The notes under the pieces were generated by a model, which saw only the letters and a program-made list of their open reading frames with translations, had not been told where the DNA came from and did no database searches. From contig JBBCKD010000010.1 of the NCBI GenBank assembly GCA_037191015.1, forward strand, positions 434,001 to 498,000: a stretch of DNA of 64,000 bases, written 5' to 3'. The translations under genes were made by a program, and so were the position numbers. How positions within the stretch are numbered: the stretch's first letter is position 1; every line of letters begins with the position of its first letter. Of the stretch, positions 42,076 through 50,509 are shown piece by piece. This DNA is from Ravibacter sp037191015. GTDB taxonomy: Bacteria > Bacteroidota > Bacteroidia > Cytophagales > Spirosomataceae.

Positions 42076-43395
42076 CTAAAAAACTACTTTCCAGACATCA
42101 TTGAATATCGCGAAGGCCATCAGTCCCAGCAACAGTACCATTCCTACCACCTGTGCTTTCTCAAGGAACTTATCGGAGGGCTTGTGACCTGAAATCATTT
42201 CAAACAGAAGGATCACTGAGTGCCCGCCATCCAATGCCGGTATGGGCAGGGCATTCATAAATGCGAGAATCATGGAAAGCAGCCCGGTGAGAAACCAGAA
42301 ATGGCCCCAGTCCCAGGTACCGCCGAACATCTGTGCAATACCGATGGGGCCGCTCAGCGATTTCGTGGCGGACACCTCTCCGCGGAATATCTTTCCGAAA
42401 GCTTTCACCTGGCTGAAAACCGCATTAAAGGCAGTCTGGGTCCCTACGGCAACCGCCTGGGGGAAAGTATAGTCGACTTTGATATAGTTTAAGAGAAACC
42501 TTGCCGCGAAGCCGATGGTACCTTCTTCGCTGACCGGTACGGAAACGGTCAAAGTGTCATGGCTTCGGATAACAGAAAGCGCCGCTGTTTCTCCCTTATG
42601 TTCCTCAAGCTTCTTTTTGAAGATCTGGAAATAAGGAGTCGGCTCATTGTTGATGGCAATGATCTGATCATCTTTCTTCAGGCCGGCTTTTTCGGCGGGC
42701 TGGCCTGGTGTAAGCTCTCCAATCACAAAAGGGGCTCCCGGCTGGATAAAGCTGCTCCTGCTGCCGGGCTCGGAAAGCCTTTCAATGAAGTTATTCGGAA
42801 CGTCTATCCTGATCTCCTTCCCGTCGCGAAGCACAGTATAATAGCTGTTGCTGCCCAGGAAGATCTCGGAAGAGGTTACGGCTTCTTCAAAGCTCTCAAA
42901 ATCCTTACCGTTTATTTTGATAATGCGGTCGCCGGTCCGAAGCCCGATTTCTTCCGCCAGCTCGCTGGCGAATATCCCGTATTTGTTTACCTCGTCCTTT
43001 GTAATATACTCTTTACCGTTGGTATAGGAAATGCCGATAAAGATGACGACTCCTACTATGATGTTGACGATGATGCCTCCGAGCATCACGATAAGGCGTT
43101 GCCAGGCCGGTTTGGAACGGAATTCCCAGGGCTGAGGCGGCCTGTTCATCTGCTCCTTGTCCATCGATTCGTCTATCATTCCCGATATTTTTACGAATCC
43201 GCCCAGCGGAATGGCCCCGATCCCGTATTCGGTTCCTCCTTTGGTAATGCTCCAGACTTTAGGAGGGAAGCCTATAAAGTATTTTTCAACCCGCATTCCA
43301 AACATCTTGGCGGCAAGCAAATGCCCCAATTCATGCAACCCCACAATTATGGACAAGCCCAGAAGAAGCTGCCCTACCATTACCAAAATTTCCAT
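42076..43395 (-). CDS. rseP: Site-2 metalloprotease RseP
   Basis: 439-residue intramembrane zinc protease. The active site is His21-Glu22-x-x-His25 in VGLHELGHLL, with the third ligand in ALPIPALDGGHSV near the C-terminus. Between them are two PDZ regions (about 125-195 and 205-285: LRTGDRIIKING and AEKAGLKKDDQIIAINNE). It cleaves membrane substrates such as anti-sigma factors or signal-peptide remnants. A promoter TTG-N19-TACGTTTG is present at 43431-43460. No dxr neighbour, unlike many bacteria. Confidence 0.95.
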   Translation of the reverse strand: MEILVMVGQLLLGLSIIVGLHELGHLLAAKMFGMRVEKYFIGFPPKVWSITKGGTEYGIGAIPLGGFVKISGMIDESMDKEQMNRPPQPWEFRSKPAWQRLIVMLGGIIVNIIVGVVIFIGISYTNGKEYITKDEVNKYGIFASELAEEIGLRTGDRIIKINGKDFESFEEAVTSSEIFLGSNSYYTVLRDGKEIRIDVPNNFIERLSEPGSRSSFIQPGAPFVIGELTPGQPAEKAGLKKDDQIIAINNEPTPYFQIFKKKLEEHKGETAALSVIRSHDTLTVSVPVSEEGTIGFAARFLLNYIKVDYTFPQAVAVGTQTAFNAVFSQVKAFGKIFRGEVSATKSLSGPIGIAQMFGGTWDWGHFWFLTGLLSMILAFMNALPIPALDGGHSVILLFEMISGHKPSDKFLEKAQVVGMVLLLGLMAFAIFNDVWKVVF

Positions 43396-43430
43396 CGAAA
43401 GTTGTTAAATCCTGACTAAAATATGCTAAA

Positions 43431-43460
43431 CAAACGTAAACTATAACAAATCCGTGCCAA
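43431..43460 (-). promoter_or_regulatory. rseP promoter
   Basis: Minus strand: TTG (43460-43458), 19-base spacer, TACGTTTG (43438-43431), a good match in sequence and spacing to the Bacteroidota consensus, about 36 nt before the rseP start. A second -7-like TAACTTTG lies at 43581-43588 without a matching -33. Confidence 0.6.
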
Positions 43461-43621
43461 CAGCAAACAATACTGCCTTTTTTGCAGGTTCCCCTTCCAA
43501 ATGCTATTTTCCGGGGATATCGCGCTTCTGTTCCGGATCATTGAACGGAGGTTTCCTCTAGGGAGGAAAAGATAATCCCGCAAAGTTAGCGAAAAAACAA
43601 GTGTAGAGATATAACGCCTTT

Positions 43622-46486
43622 TTACTGTACCTGGTTCTGAGCCTCTAATTTCTCCCTCAGGAAATCGGCAGTATGGTTGCCGCTTAATTTTGCCATCTCC
43701 TCCGGCGTGCCTTCGAAAGTGATATTCCCGCCCTTTTCTCCTCCTTCGGGACCCAGATCGATAATCCAGTCAGCCGATTTGATGATTTCCATATTATGCT
43801 CGATCACGATCACCGTATCGCCCTGATCGACCAGGGCATTGATGGAGGCGAGCAGCTTCCTGATATCGTGAAAATGAAGACCGGTTGTGGGTTCGTCAAA
43901 AATAAACAGCGTTTTTCCTCTCGATGCATTGCCCTTTCCCAGGAAGGACGCCAGCTTTACACGCTGGGCTTCTCCTCCCGATAAGGTATTAGACGACTGC
44001 CCCAACTGTACATAGCCCAGCCCGACATCCTGGAGGGGTTTCAGCCTCTCGGTGAGCTTTTTGTCGGAATCGCGGAAATAGGCAATCGCATCATCGACGG
44101 TCATACCGAGAATATCGGTGATATCCTTGTCCCGGTATTTCACATCCAGGATCTCCTGCTTGAATCTTTTCCCGCCGCAGCCTTCGCACGTAAGATAAAG
44201 ATCAGCCATGAACTGCATTTCGACTTTTACCTGTCCTTCTCCCTGGCAAACCTCGCAGCGCCCGCCTTCTACGTTAAATGAGAAATGGCTCGGCTTGTAG
44301 CCGCGCGATTTTGAAAGCGGCTGCTCGGCCATGACCTGCCTGAGGTAATCATAAGCCTTGATGTAGGTGACGGGGTTAGACCTGGAAGATTTCCCGATAG
44401 GGTTCTGATCTACCATTTCTATTGCGTCTATCCTGTGCAGGCTGCCCGACAATTCCGAGAATTTTCCCAGGTCGTCGTTGAATTCGCCTTTTGAACGCAT
44501 CAGGGCAGGATACAGCACTTTCCTGATAAGAGTAGATTTACCGGAGCCGCTTACACCAGTGACGACCGTAAGCAGTCCCAGAGGGAACCTGACGTCCACA
44601 TCCCGGAGGTTGTTTTCCGAAGCCCCCCGGAGCTCGATGAAATCCCGCATTTTTCGCCTTACCGGCGGCACATCGACCGAATCCAGCCCGAGGAGGAAAG
44701 CGATGGTATGACTTCTGCTGAAAGGCGGGGAGCCCGGGTCGATAGATTTGATTTTCTCCCAATCGCCCTGGAAAACAAGCTCGCCGCCGTGACTGCCCGC
44801 TTCCGGGCCTATGTCTATGATCTGGTCGGCGGCACGCATGATCTCTTCCTCGTGCTCGACCACGATCACCGTATTGCCCAGGTCGCGGAGCGATTCCAGG
44901 ACGCTGATCAGCTGCCGGGTATCGCGGGGGTGCAGGCCGATGCTCGGCTCGTCGAGAATATACATGGATCCGACCAGCGCGCTGCCGAGCGAAGTAGCCA
45001 GTTTGATGCGCTGAAATTCTCCGCCGGATAGGGTACTCGTAAGCCGGTTAAGCGTGAGATACCCGAGTCCTACCCGCTCCATATACCCGAGTCTCTTCTG
45101 TATTTCGGTCAATATACGCTTGCCTACCTCAGCTTTGTACTCGCTCAGGCTTACATCCCTGAAGAAGCCGGCTGCATCTCCGATGGGCATCAGCACAAGG
45201 TCTGTAATGGAATGGCCGTTGATCTTGACATACGAAGCGTCCTTGCGCAGCCGCGACCCCCTGCAGTCGGGGCAAACCGTGCGGCCGCGGTAGCGGGATA
45301 GCAGCACCCGGTACTGAATTTTATGAGTCTGTTTTTCCAGTTCCTCGAAAAAGTCGTTCAAGCCTGTAAAATACCGGTTACCGGTCCAGAGCAGCTCTTT
45401 TTCGGAATCCGATAAGTCTTTGTACGGCCGGTGTATAGGGAAGTCGAACCTGATCCCGTTGGCAAGAAGGGGCTTGAGCCACTCCGACATTTTGTCGGTA
45501 CGCCACGGAGCGATCGCTCCTTCATAGACCGAAAGCGTTTTGTCGGGGATCACCAGGTCAGGGTCTATACCCAGCACTTTACCGAATCCCTCGCAGCGTT
45601 TACAGGCTCCGTAGGGATTGTTAAAGCTGAAGAGATTGACGCTGGGTTCTTCGAAGCTGATGCCGTCCAGCTCGAATTTATCAGAAAATGGTTTCCTTGC
45701 TCCCCCCATCACTTCAATGACGCAGGTCGACTCTCCTTCGAAGAAGGCGGTCTGTACCGAATCAGAAATGCGGTATTGGGTCGCTTCATCGTCGTGCCTG
45801 ACGGCCACCCGGTCTATCAGGATGAGATATTCTGCTTCGGGAGCTGCCTGTCCCTCGGCCAGGAGATCTTCTATCTCCCTGGTTTCGCCGTCAGCAACGA
45901 CGCGGTTGTAGCCTTTGGAAAGGAGTATGTTCAGCTCGCCGGCGAGGGTGCGGCCTTCGCGTACGTGCAGGGGCGCCAGGATGAGGATCCTGGTTTTCTC
46001 TTCAAATCCCAGTATGTAATCGACAACATCGGTTACCGTATCCTTTTTTACTTCCTGCCCCGATACCGGAGAATAGGTTACGCCGACCCGGGCGAAAAGG
46101 AGCTTGAGATAGTCGTAGATTTCCGTAGTTGTGCCGACTGTAGAGCGGGGGTTCCTGGTGTTTACCTTCTGCTCGATAGCGATGGCTGGCGAGATACCCC
46201 TGATGTATTCGACTTCCGGTTTTTCCATCCTGCCCAGGAACTGCCGCGCGTAGCTGCTCAGGCTTTCGACGTACATCCGCTGCCCTTCGGCAAAAAGGGT
46301 ATCGAAAGCCAGGGAGGATTTCCCCGAGCCCGAAAGCCCGGTAATCACCACAAGTTTATTCCTGGGAATGGCAACGTCGACGTTTTTAAGGTTGTTAACC
46401 TTTGCTCCTTTGATAATGATGTATTTCCTGGCGTCCAGTGTTTCTATTGACGCTTCACCCGTTTCCAAGAGAGATTGAACTGGCAT
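43622..46486 (-). CDS. uvrA: Excinuclease ABC subunit A
   Basis: 954-residue damage sensor of nucleotide excision repair. Two ABC modules: the first Walker A GLSGSGKSSLAFDT (about 51-64), the second GVSGSGKSTLIRK (about 650). Signature motifs are LSGGEFQRIKLATSLGSALVG and LSGGEAQRVKLASFLGKG. Zinc-binding Cys pairs are seen in CKRCEGFGKV, CPDCRGSRL and CEVCQGEGQVKVEMQF/CEGCGGKRF. Length and motifs are standard. Divergent from rpmH. Confidence 0.98.
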   Translation of the reverse strand: MPVQSLLETGEASIETLDARKYIIIKGAKVNNLKNVDVAIPRNKLVVITGLSGSGKSSLAFDTLFAEGQRMYVESLSSYARQFLGRMEKPEVEYIRGISPAIAIEQKVNTRNPRSTVGTTTEIYDYLKLLFARVGVTYSPVSGQEVKKDTVTDVVDYILGFEEKTRILILAPLHVREGRTLAGELNILLSKGYNRVVADGETREIEDLLAEGQAAPEAEYLILIDRVAVRHDDEATQYRISDSVQTAFFEGESTCVIEVMGGARKPFSDKFELDGISFEEPSVNLFSFNNPYGACKRCEGFGKVLGIDPDLVIPDKTLSVYEGAIAPWRTDKMSEWLKPLLANGIRFDFPIHRPYKDLSDSEKELLWTGNRYFTGLNDFFEELEKQTHKIQYRVLLSRYRGRTVCPDCRGSRLRKDASYVKINGHSITDLVLMPIGDAAGFFRDVSLSEYKAEVGKRILTEIQKRLGYMERVGLGYLTLNRLTSTLSGGEFQRIKLATSLGSALVGSMYILDEPSIGLHPRDTRQLISVLESLRDLGNTVIVVEHEEEIMRAADQIIDIGPEAGSHGGELVFQGDWEKIKSIDPGSPPFSRSHTIAFLLGLDSVDVPPVRRKMRDFIELRGASENNLRDVDVRFPLGLLTVVTGVSGSGKSTLIRKVLYPALMRSKGEFNDDLGKFSELSGSLHRIDAIEMVDQNPIGKSSRSNPVTYIKAYDYLRQVMAEQPLSKSRGYKPSHFSFNVEGGRCEVCQGEGQVKVEMQFMADLYLTCEGCGGKRFKQEILDVKYRDKDITDILGMTVDDAIAYFRDSDKKLTERLKPLQDVGLGYVQLGQSSNTLSGGEAQRVKLASFLGKGNASRGKTLFIFDEPTTGLHFHDIRKLLASINALVDQGDTVIVIEHNMEIIKSADWIIDLGPEGGEKGGNITFEGTPEEMAKLSGNHTADFLREKLEAQNQVQ

Positions 46487-46613
46487 GTATTATTGTTAAT
46501 TGCCGGGGTTTCCTTATACCCCATTTGTATGTAACCACTTTTCGGGTAAATTAGTTTGGTTTGGCGAAATTTCCATATATCGGCAGTCAGACAAATTAAT
46601 TAGCGTTCAGGCT

Positions 46614-46643
46614 TTTGTTTGTAATCTAATCCGCCTATCTTTG
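46614..46643 (+). promoter_or_regulatory. rpmH-rnpA promoter
   Basis: TTTG (46614-46617), 18-base spacer, TATCTTTG (46636-46643): a near-perfect -33/-7 pair of the Bacteroidota primary sigma factor. The expected start is about 46650, giving a 5' leader near 48 nt for rpmH. Confidence 0.75.
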
Positions 46644-46697
46644 CAAGCCCAAATTTAAGATGGATCAGGGATTTAGAGATATAATTTTGATTATCAG

Positions 46698-46856
46698 ATG
46701 AAACGTACGTATCAACCATCGAACCGCAAAAGGAGAAACAAGCACGGGTTCCGTTCAAGGATGGAAACACCAGGCGGTCGCAAGGTATTGGCTTCCCGTC
46801 GCAGGAAGGGTCGCTGGAAGTTATCTGTGTCAGACGAAAAGCGTCATAAACAGTAA
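46698..46856 (+). CDS. rpmH: 50S ribosomal protein L34
   Basis: 52 codons from ATG 46698 to TAA 46856: MKRTYQPSNRKRRNKHGFRS then RMETPGGRKVLASRRRKGRW, ending in a short charged tail. The length is close to the usual 44-53 residues. It has its own strong promoter and is followed two bases later by the rnpA start, the universal rpmH-rnpA pair. dnaA is not adjacent, so the replication origin need not be here. Confidence 0.96.
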   Translation: MKRTYQPSNRKRRNKHGFRSRMETPGGRKVLASRRRKGRWKLSVSDEKRHKQ

Positions 46857-46858
46857 TA

Positions 46859-47284
46859 TTGAAACAAACGTTTGGCAAGTCCGAAAGGCTCTGCAGCCGT
46901 CGGATTATTGACAGGCTATTTTCAAGAGGTAGTACGGAAGTAAAAACGTTCTACCTCTTTCCGTTTCGTGTGCTTTACTTAAGCGATGAAACGAATACTT
47001 CCCTATTACCCCAGGTATTGTTCTCTGTTTCACGGAGAAACTTCAAGCGCGCAGTAGACCGGAACCTGATCCGGCGCCGTTGCCGGGAGGCCTATCGTAA
47101 AAATAAATTCCTGATTACCGACCTTCCCTCCGGAACGCGCCCGGCGTATATCGCTTTTTTATATATTGCAAAAGAAAAGCTGGATTTCGGCGTTATTGAA
47201 AACGGGATAACAGGGCTTTTTAAAAAAATGAGTGCCGGCCAGCCGGTTTCCGGCAAACGGAAAGGGGAACCCGGCAATTCCTGA
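46859..47284 (+). CDS. rnpA: Ribonuclease P protein component
   Basis: 141 residues, start TTG 46859, two bases after the rpmH stop. The N-terminal KQTFGKSERLCSRRIIDRLF is the conserved opening. The RNR motif appears as RAVDRNLIRRRCREAYRKNK (about 63-82), the basic helix that binds RNase P RNA. A hydrophobic beta-strand follows (AYIAFLYIAKEKLDF). The C-terminal tail is Gly/Lys-rich. Translationally tied to rpmH; next comes an S41 protease gene. Confidence 0.94.
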   Translation: MKQTFGKSERLCSRRIIDRLFSRGSTEVKTFYLFPFRVLYLSDETNTSLLPQVLFSVSRRNFKRAVDRNLIRRRCREAYRKNKFLITDLPSGTRPAYIAFLYIAKEKLDFGVIENGITGLFKKMSAGQPVSGKRKGEPGNS

Positions 47285-47332
47285 ATGCCCTGCTGTATGT
47301 TCCGGGGAGGAGACTTCAAATTTTTTTCAGAA

Positions 47333-48988
47333 ATGGGATCATCAATTAAAAAAGGCTGGTGGGTAGCAGTAGCGCTGCTCGGCATTGCTGCGTGGTCGTT
47401 TAAAAATGACGACCGGCTTTTTGAAATAGCCAGGAACCTGGATATTTATGCGTCATTGTATAAAGAGCTCAATACCTATTATGTCGACGATGTAAACCCG
47501 AATACGGTCATTAAAACCAGTATAGACGCTATGCTGGAGTCGCTGGACCCTTATACCGTTTACTATGCTGAAGACGATATCGAGGATTTTATGACCCTTA
47601 CCACGGGAAAGTACAACGGTATCGGGGCGCTGGTCAACTCTGCTAACGGCAGGTATATCGTCATGATGGTCTACGAAGGCACCCCGGCGGAGAAGGCGGG
47701 TATAAGGATCGGAGACGAAATATTGAAAATCGACGATGTGGATGTTTCGGTAAGAAGGGAAACCGATTCGGGGAAGCTGTTAAAAGGCCAGACAGGAACG
47801 AATGTGAAGCTTACGGTCAAGCGCTTCGGACAACCTACCCCTATCGATATAATGGTCGGGCGGGATGTGGTAAAAATGACCAATGTCCCTTATTACGGCA
47901 TGCTGAACGAGGAGGTAGGCTACATCGATCTGAAAGACTTTACCGCTACGGCTGCCAAAGAGGTGCAGCATGCTTTTCATGAGCTGAAAGGAAAGGGAAT
48001 GAAAAAGCTTATCCTCGATGTTCGCGATAACCCGGGCGGATTGCTCGATATGGCTATTAACATATCGAATTTTTTTATTCCTAAAGGAAAGGAAATAGTT
48101 TCTACCAAAGGGAAGATCACCGACTGGAACAAGAAGTACACAGCCAATAGCGCCGCCATAGACACCGAAATTCCGCTCGTGGTACTCACCAGCAACCGGA
48201 GCGCGTCCGCTGCCGAAATTGTATCGGGCGTTATGCAGGATTATGACAGGGGCGTGCTCGTTGGGCAGAGGACCTACGGAAAAGGGCTCGTGCAAACTAC
48301 GCGGGATCTTTCCTACAACACAAAAATGAAGATCACAACCGCCAAATATTACATTCCGAGCGGCAGGTGTATCCAGGCGATAGATTATAGCCTGAGAAAT
48401 GATGACGGCAGCGTCGCTAAAATCCCGGACTCCCTGATGACCGAGTTTAAGACCGCAAACGGCCGTAAGGTGTATGACGGCGGAGGTGTGCTGCCTGATA
48501 TCGAAGTGGAAAGGGAGAGTTTTTCTCCTATCGCCAACGCACTGGGAAGCAACCGCCTGTTCTTTGACTACGCGGTAAAGTACCATTCGGAACATGCCAG
48601 CATAAAGCCGGCGGCGGAATTTGAGCTTACGGATGCCGAATACCGGGAATTCGAAAAATGGCTTGACACCAAGGAATACGATTATACCACCCAGGTTGAG
48701 AGTGATCTGGCTGAGCTGGAAGTTTCAGCAAAAAAGGAAAAATCGTTTGCTTTGATAGAGGGGCAGTTTAAGGCGTTGAAAGCCAAGCTGACGCACAGCA
48801 GGGAGAATGATCTGCAGCTGCATAAAAAAGAGATCAAAGCATTGCTGGAGGAAGAAATCGTAAAGCATTACTACCTGGAAAAGGGATACAAGGAAGCTTC
48901 GTTCAGGAATGACCAGGAGTTGAAAACAGCCCTGGAGCTTTTGAAGGATATGACCCGCTATCAGCGTATTCTCAAGGGAGGCTCCTGA
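47333..48988 (+). CDS. S41 family C-terminal processing protease
   Basis: About 551 residues from ATG 47333, which opens with an N-terminal signal anchor (KKGWWVAVALLGIAAWSF); an in-frame ATG at 47285 adds a 16-residue non-signal stretch. A PDZ domain lies at about 80-170 (MVYEGTPAEKAGIRIGDEILKI). The S41 catalytic core has VRDNPGGLLD, the nucleophile Ser in LTSNRSASAAEIVSG (about 293) and the Lys in GQRTYGKGLVQ. A C-terminal helical extension of about 130 residues follows. It acts in the periplasm on misfolded or C-terminally tagged proteins. Begins about 50 bases after rnpA, so probably in the same transcript. Confidence 0.93.
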   Translation: MGSSIKKGWWVAVALLGIAAWSFKNDDRLFEIARNLDIYASLYKELNTYYVDDVNPNTVIKTSIDAMLESLDPYTVYYAEDDIEDFMTLTTGKYNGIGALVNSANGRYIVMMVYEGTPAEKAGIRIGDEILKIDDVDVSVRRETDSGKLLKGQTGTNVKLTVKRFGQPTPIDIMVGRDVVKMTNVPYYGMLNEEVGYIDLKDFTATAAKEVQHAFHELKGKGMKKLILDVRDNPGGLLDMAINISNFFIPKGKEIVSTKGKITDWNKKYTANSAAIDTEIPLVVLTSNRSASAAEIVSGVMQDYDRGVLVGQRTYGKGLVQTTRDLSYNTKMKITTAKYYIPSGRCIQAIDYSLRNDDGSVAKIPDSLMTEFKTANGRKVYDGGGVLPDIEVERESFSPIANALGSNRLFFDYAVKYHSEHASIKPAAEFELTDAEYREFEKWLDTKEYDYTTQVESDLAELEVSAKKEKSFALIEGQFKALKAKLTHSRENDLQLHKKEIKALLEEEIVKHYYLEKGYKEASFRNDQELKTALELLKDMTRYQRILKGGS

Positions 48989-49021
48989 TCATACGCCCGT
49001 AAGCTTAAAATATAGCAGCTC

Positions 49022-49732
49022 TTGTATATTCTCAGTGTCGATTCGTCAACCAGGTTCTGTTCGGTGGCTATACATCGCGACGGAACAGAAATATTTTCTA
49101 CACGCTCCCGGGTGGAGAAGTCTGCTTCTTCAATGCTGACCGTGCTTATTCAGACAGCCGCTGATGCTGCCGGTATCGGGCTGGAAGCGGTAGATGCTTT
49201 TGCCGTTGCCGCGGGGCCAGGGTCCTACACCGGGTTGAGGGTAGCAACGTCTGTTGTAAAAGGCCTTTGTTTTGCGCTCGACAAGCCTTTGGTAGCGGTA
49301 AACACGCTGGAGGCCATGGCGCTGCAGGTCAGGAAGTCGGTATCGGCTGCAGCCGGCCTGACAGATGACCCGGCTGGCTTATTGTTTGTTCCGATGATAG
49401 ACGCGCGGCGTATGGAGGTATACTGCGCCGTTTATAACTATGCGGGGGAGACGGTCGGAGATACCAGGGCGGTTATCGTTGAAAACACCTCTTTCGATAC
49501 CTGGCTGGAAAACAGGAAGGTCGTTTTTTTCGGAGATGGGGCCGCCAAGTGCCGTCCGGTGCTCGGGCATTCCGGCAATGCCGTTTTCTGGGGTTCTGAA
49601 ATTCATCCTGAAGCCTCTTTTGTGGGAGAACTTGCCTATGCGCATTTCCTGAGAGGCGATCTGGAAAACGCTGCTACTTTCGAGCCTTTCTACCTGAAGG
49701 AATTTATGTCAAAGCCTGCGTCTGCGGTTTGA
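49022..49732 (+). CDS. tsaB: tRNA t6A biosynthesis protein TsaB
   Basis: 236 residues, start TTG 49022 (the family normally opens with the ILxIDTST motif, here YILSVDSSTRF, so no earlier start is needed). ASKHA fold without the metal-binding His pair of TsaD: FAVAAGPGSYTGLRVATSVVKGL is the diagnostic segment (about 59-81). It forms the TsaBDE complex that makes N6-threonylcarbamoyladenosine at tRNA position 37. Its partners are not in the window. Follows the S41 gene by 33 bases. Confidence 0.93.
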   Translation: MYILSVDSSTRFCSVAIHRDGTEIFSTRSRVEKSASSMLTVLIQTAADAAGIGLEAVDAFAVAAGPGSYTGLRVATSVVKGLCFALDKPLVAVNTLEAMALQVRKSVSAAAGLTDDPAGLLFVPMIDARRMEVYCAVYNYAGETVGDTRAVIVENTSFDTWLENRKVVFFGDGAAKCRPVLGHSGNAVFWGSEIHPEASFVGELAYAHFLRGDLENAATFEPFYLKEFMSKPASAV

Positions 49733-49749
49733 AGTTTGTGTTCGGCCGG

Positions 49750-49774
49750 GTTCCCGGATTTCATTCCGGGGAAC
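49750..49774. terminator. Hairpin between convergent tsaB and lolA
   Basis: GTTCCCGGA pairs with TCCGGGGAAC (one bulged G) around TTTCAT. The loop resembles the TTCA loop of the hairpin at 24746-24765. It probably limits both transcripts. Confidence 0.5.
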
Positions 49775-49818
49775 AGGGTACAAATTTAATAATCCGGGAG
49801 TGTCATAAGCACGACACA

Positions 49819-50469
49819 TCACCTCAGATCCACGACCTCCGCGCCGGGAAAATTCTTACTGGCAAAGGCAAATTCACCCTCATTTACAGCAGGATTGATC
49901 CTGAAATCGGTGACCTCGAAGCTGGTGGTTTCATTCCCTTTGGCGAAAATTTTCCACCCCTTGATGGATTTGTCATCCTTATCTATCGTGAGCTCTATGC
50001 TGCTGACCGGCGAGCTGGAATTAACCGGGGTCAGACGGACGATCTCGTAGGTGCGCCCGTTTGCCTTTGTTTCACCTATGAATGTATTTTTGTACCCCTT
50101 TTTATAGGCGAGATAAATCCTGGTAGGACTGAGGTCCCCGATTTCTTCGGGATCATAATCCTGGAGGGTAACCTCGTTGCTTTCTTTCAGGAATGTCGCC
50201 ATTATCTTGCCGTCATTCAGGATCTCCTGGTCGGCCATTTTAAGCCGGAACTTTTCCCCTTTTACAGTCGCCTCTCCTTTAGCGGGCCTTCCTCCCGAAG
50301 CAGTGTAGGTAAAGCTGACTTTGTAGGAAGAAAGCGCCTGGTAGCGTTTGCTCATGGCATCGAGTGTGGCCGCGGCCTTTTTGTCGTCCTGTGCTGAGGC
50401 CGGGCAAATGCCAAAAGGCAGTATTAAAAGCAGAAGCGAAAAAATAATTTTTACTGACGGCATTATCAT
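49819..50469 (-). CDS. LolA-family outer-membrane lipoprotein carrier
   Basis: 216 residues with a signal peptide (FSLLLLILPFGICPASAQ). The mature part is the half-barrel lipid-binding fold: YQALSSYKVSFTYTASGG, GEATVKGEKFRLKMADQEILNDGK, and a C-terminal FEVTDFRINPAVNEGEFAF (read in parts). It carries lipoproteins or hydrophobic groups across the periplasm. The ftsK-lolA order on one strand, 40 bases apart, is common in Bacteroidota. Met3 is an alternative start. Confidence 0.88.
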   Translation of the reverse strand: MIMPSVKIIFSLLLLILPFGICPASAQDDKKAAATLDAMSKRYQALSSYKVSFTYTASGGRPAKGEATVKGEKFRLKMADQEILNDGKIMATFLKESNEVTLQDYDPEEIGDLSPTRIYLAYKKGYKNTFIGETKANGRTYEIVRLTPVNSSSPVSSIELTIDKDDKSIKGWKIFAKGNETTSFEVTDFRINPAVNEGEFAFASKNFPGAEVVDLR

Positions 50470-50509
50470 AAAGTGTTTTTCATTTTAGACAGCGGGGACC
50501 GGGCGGGGT

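Noticed and set aside
45431..46450. Plus-strand open frame of 339 codons across uvrA
   Set aside because: Antisense to conserved uvrA motifs, with no domain of its own.
46614..46856. Replication origin next to rpmH-rnpA
   Set aside because: dnaA, dnaN, gidA and parAB are absent and no cluster of DnaA boxes was noticed.
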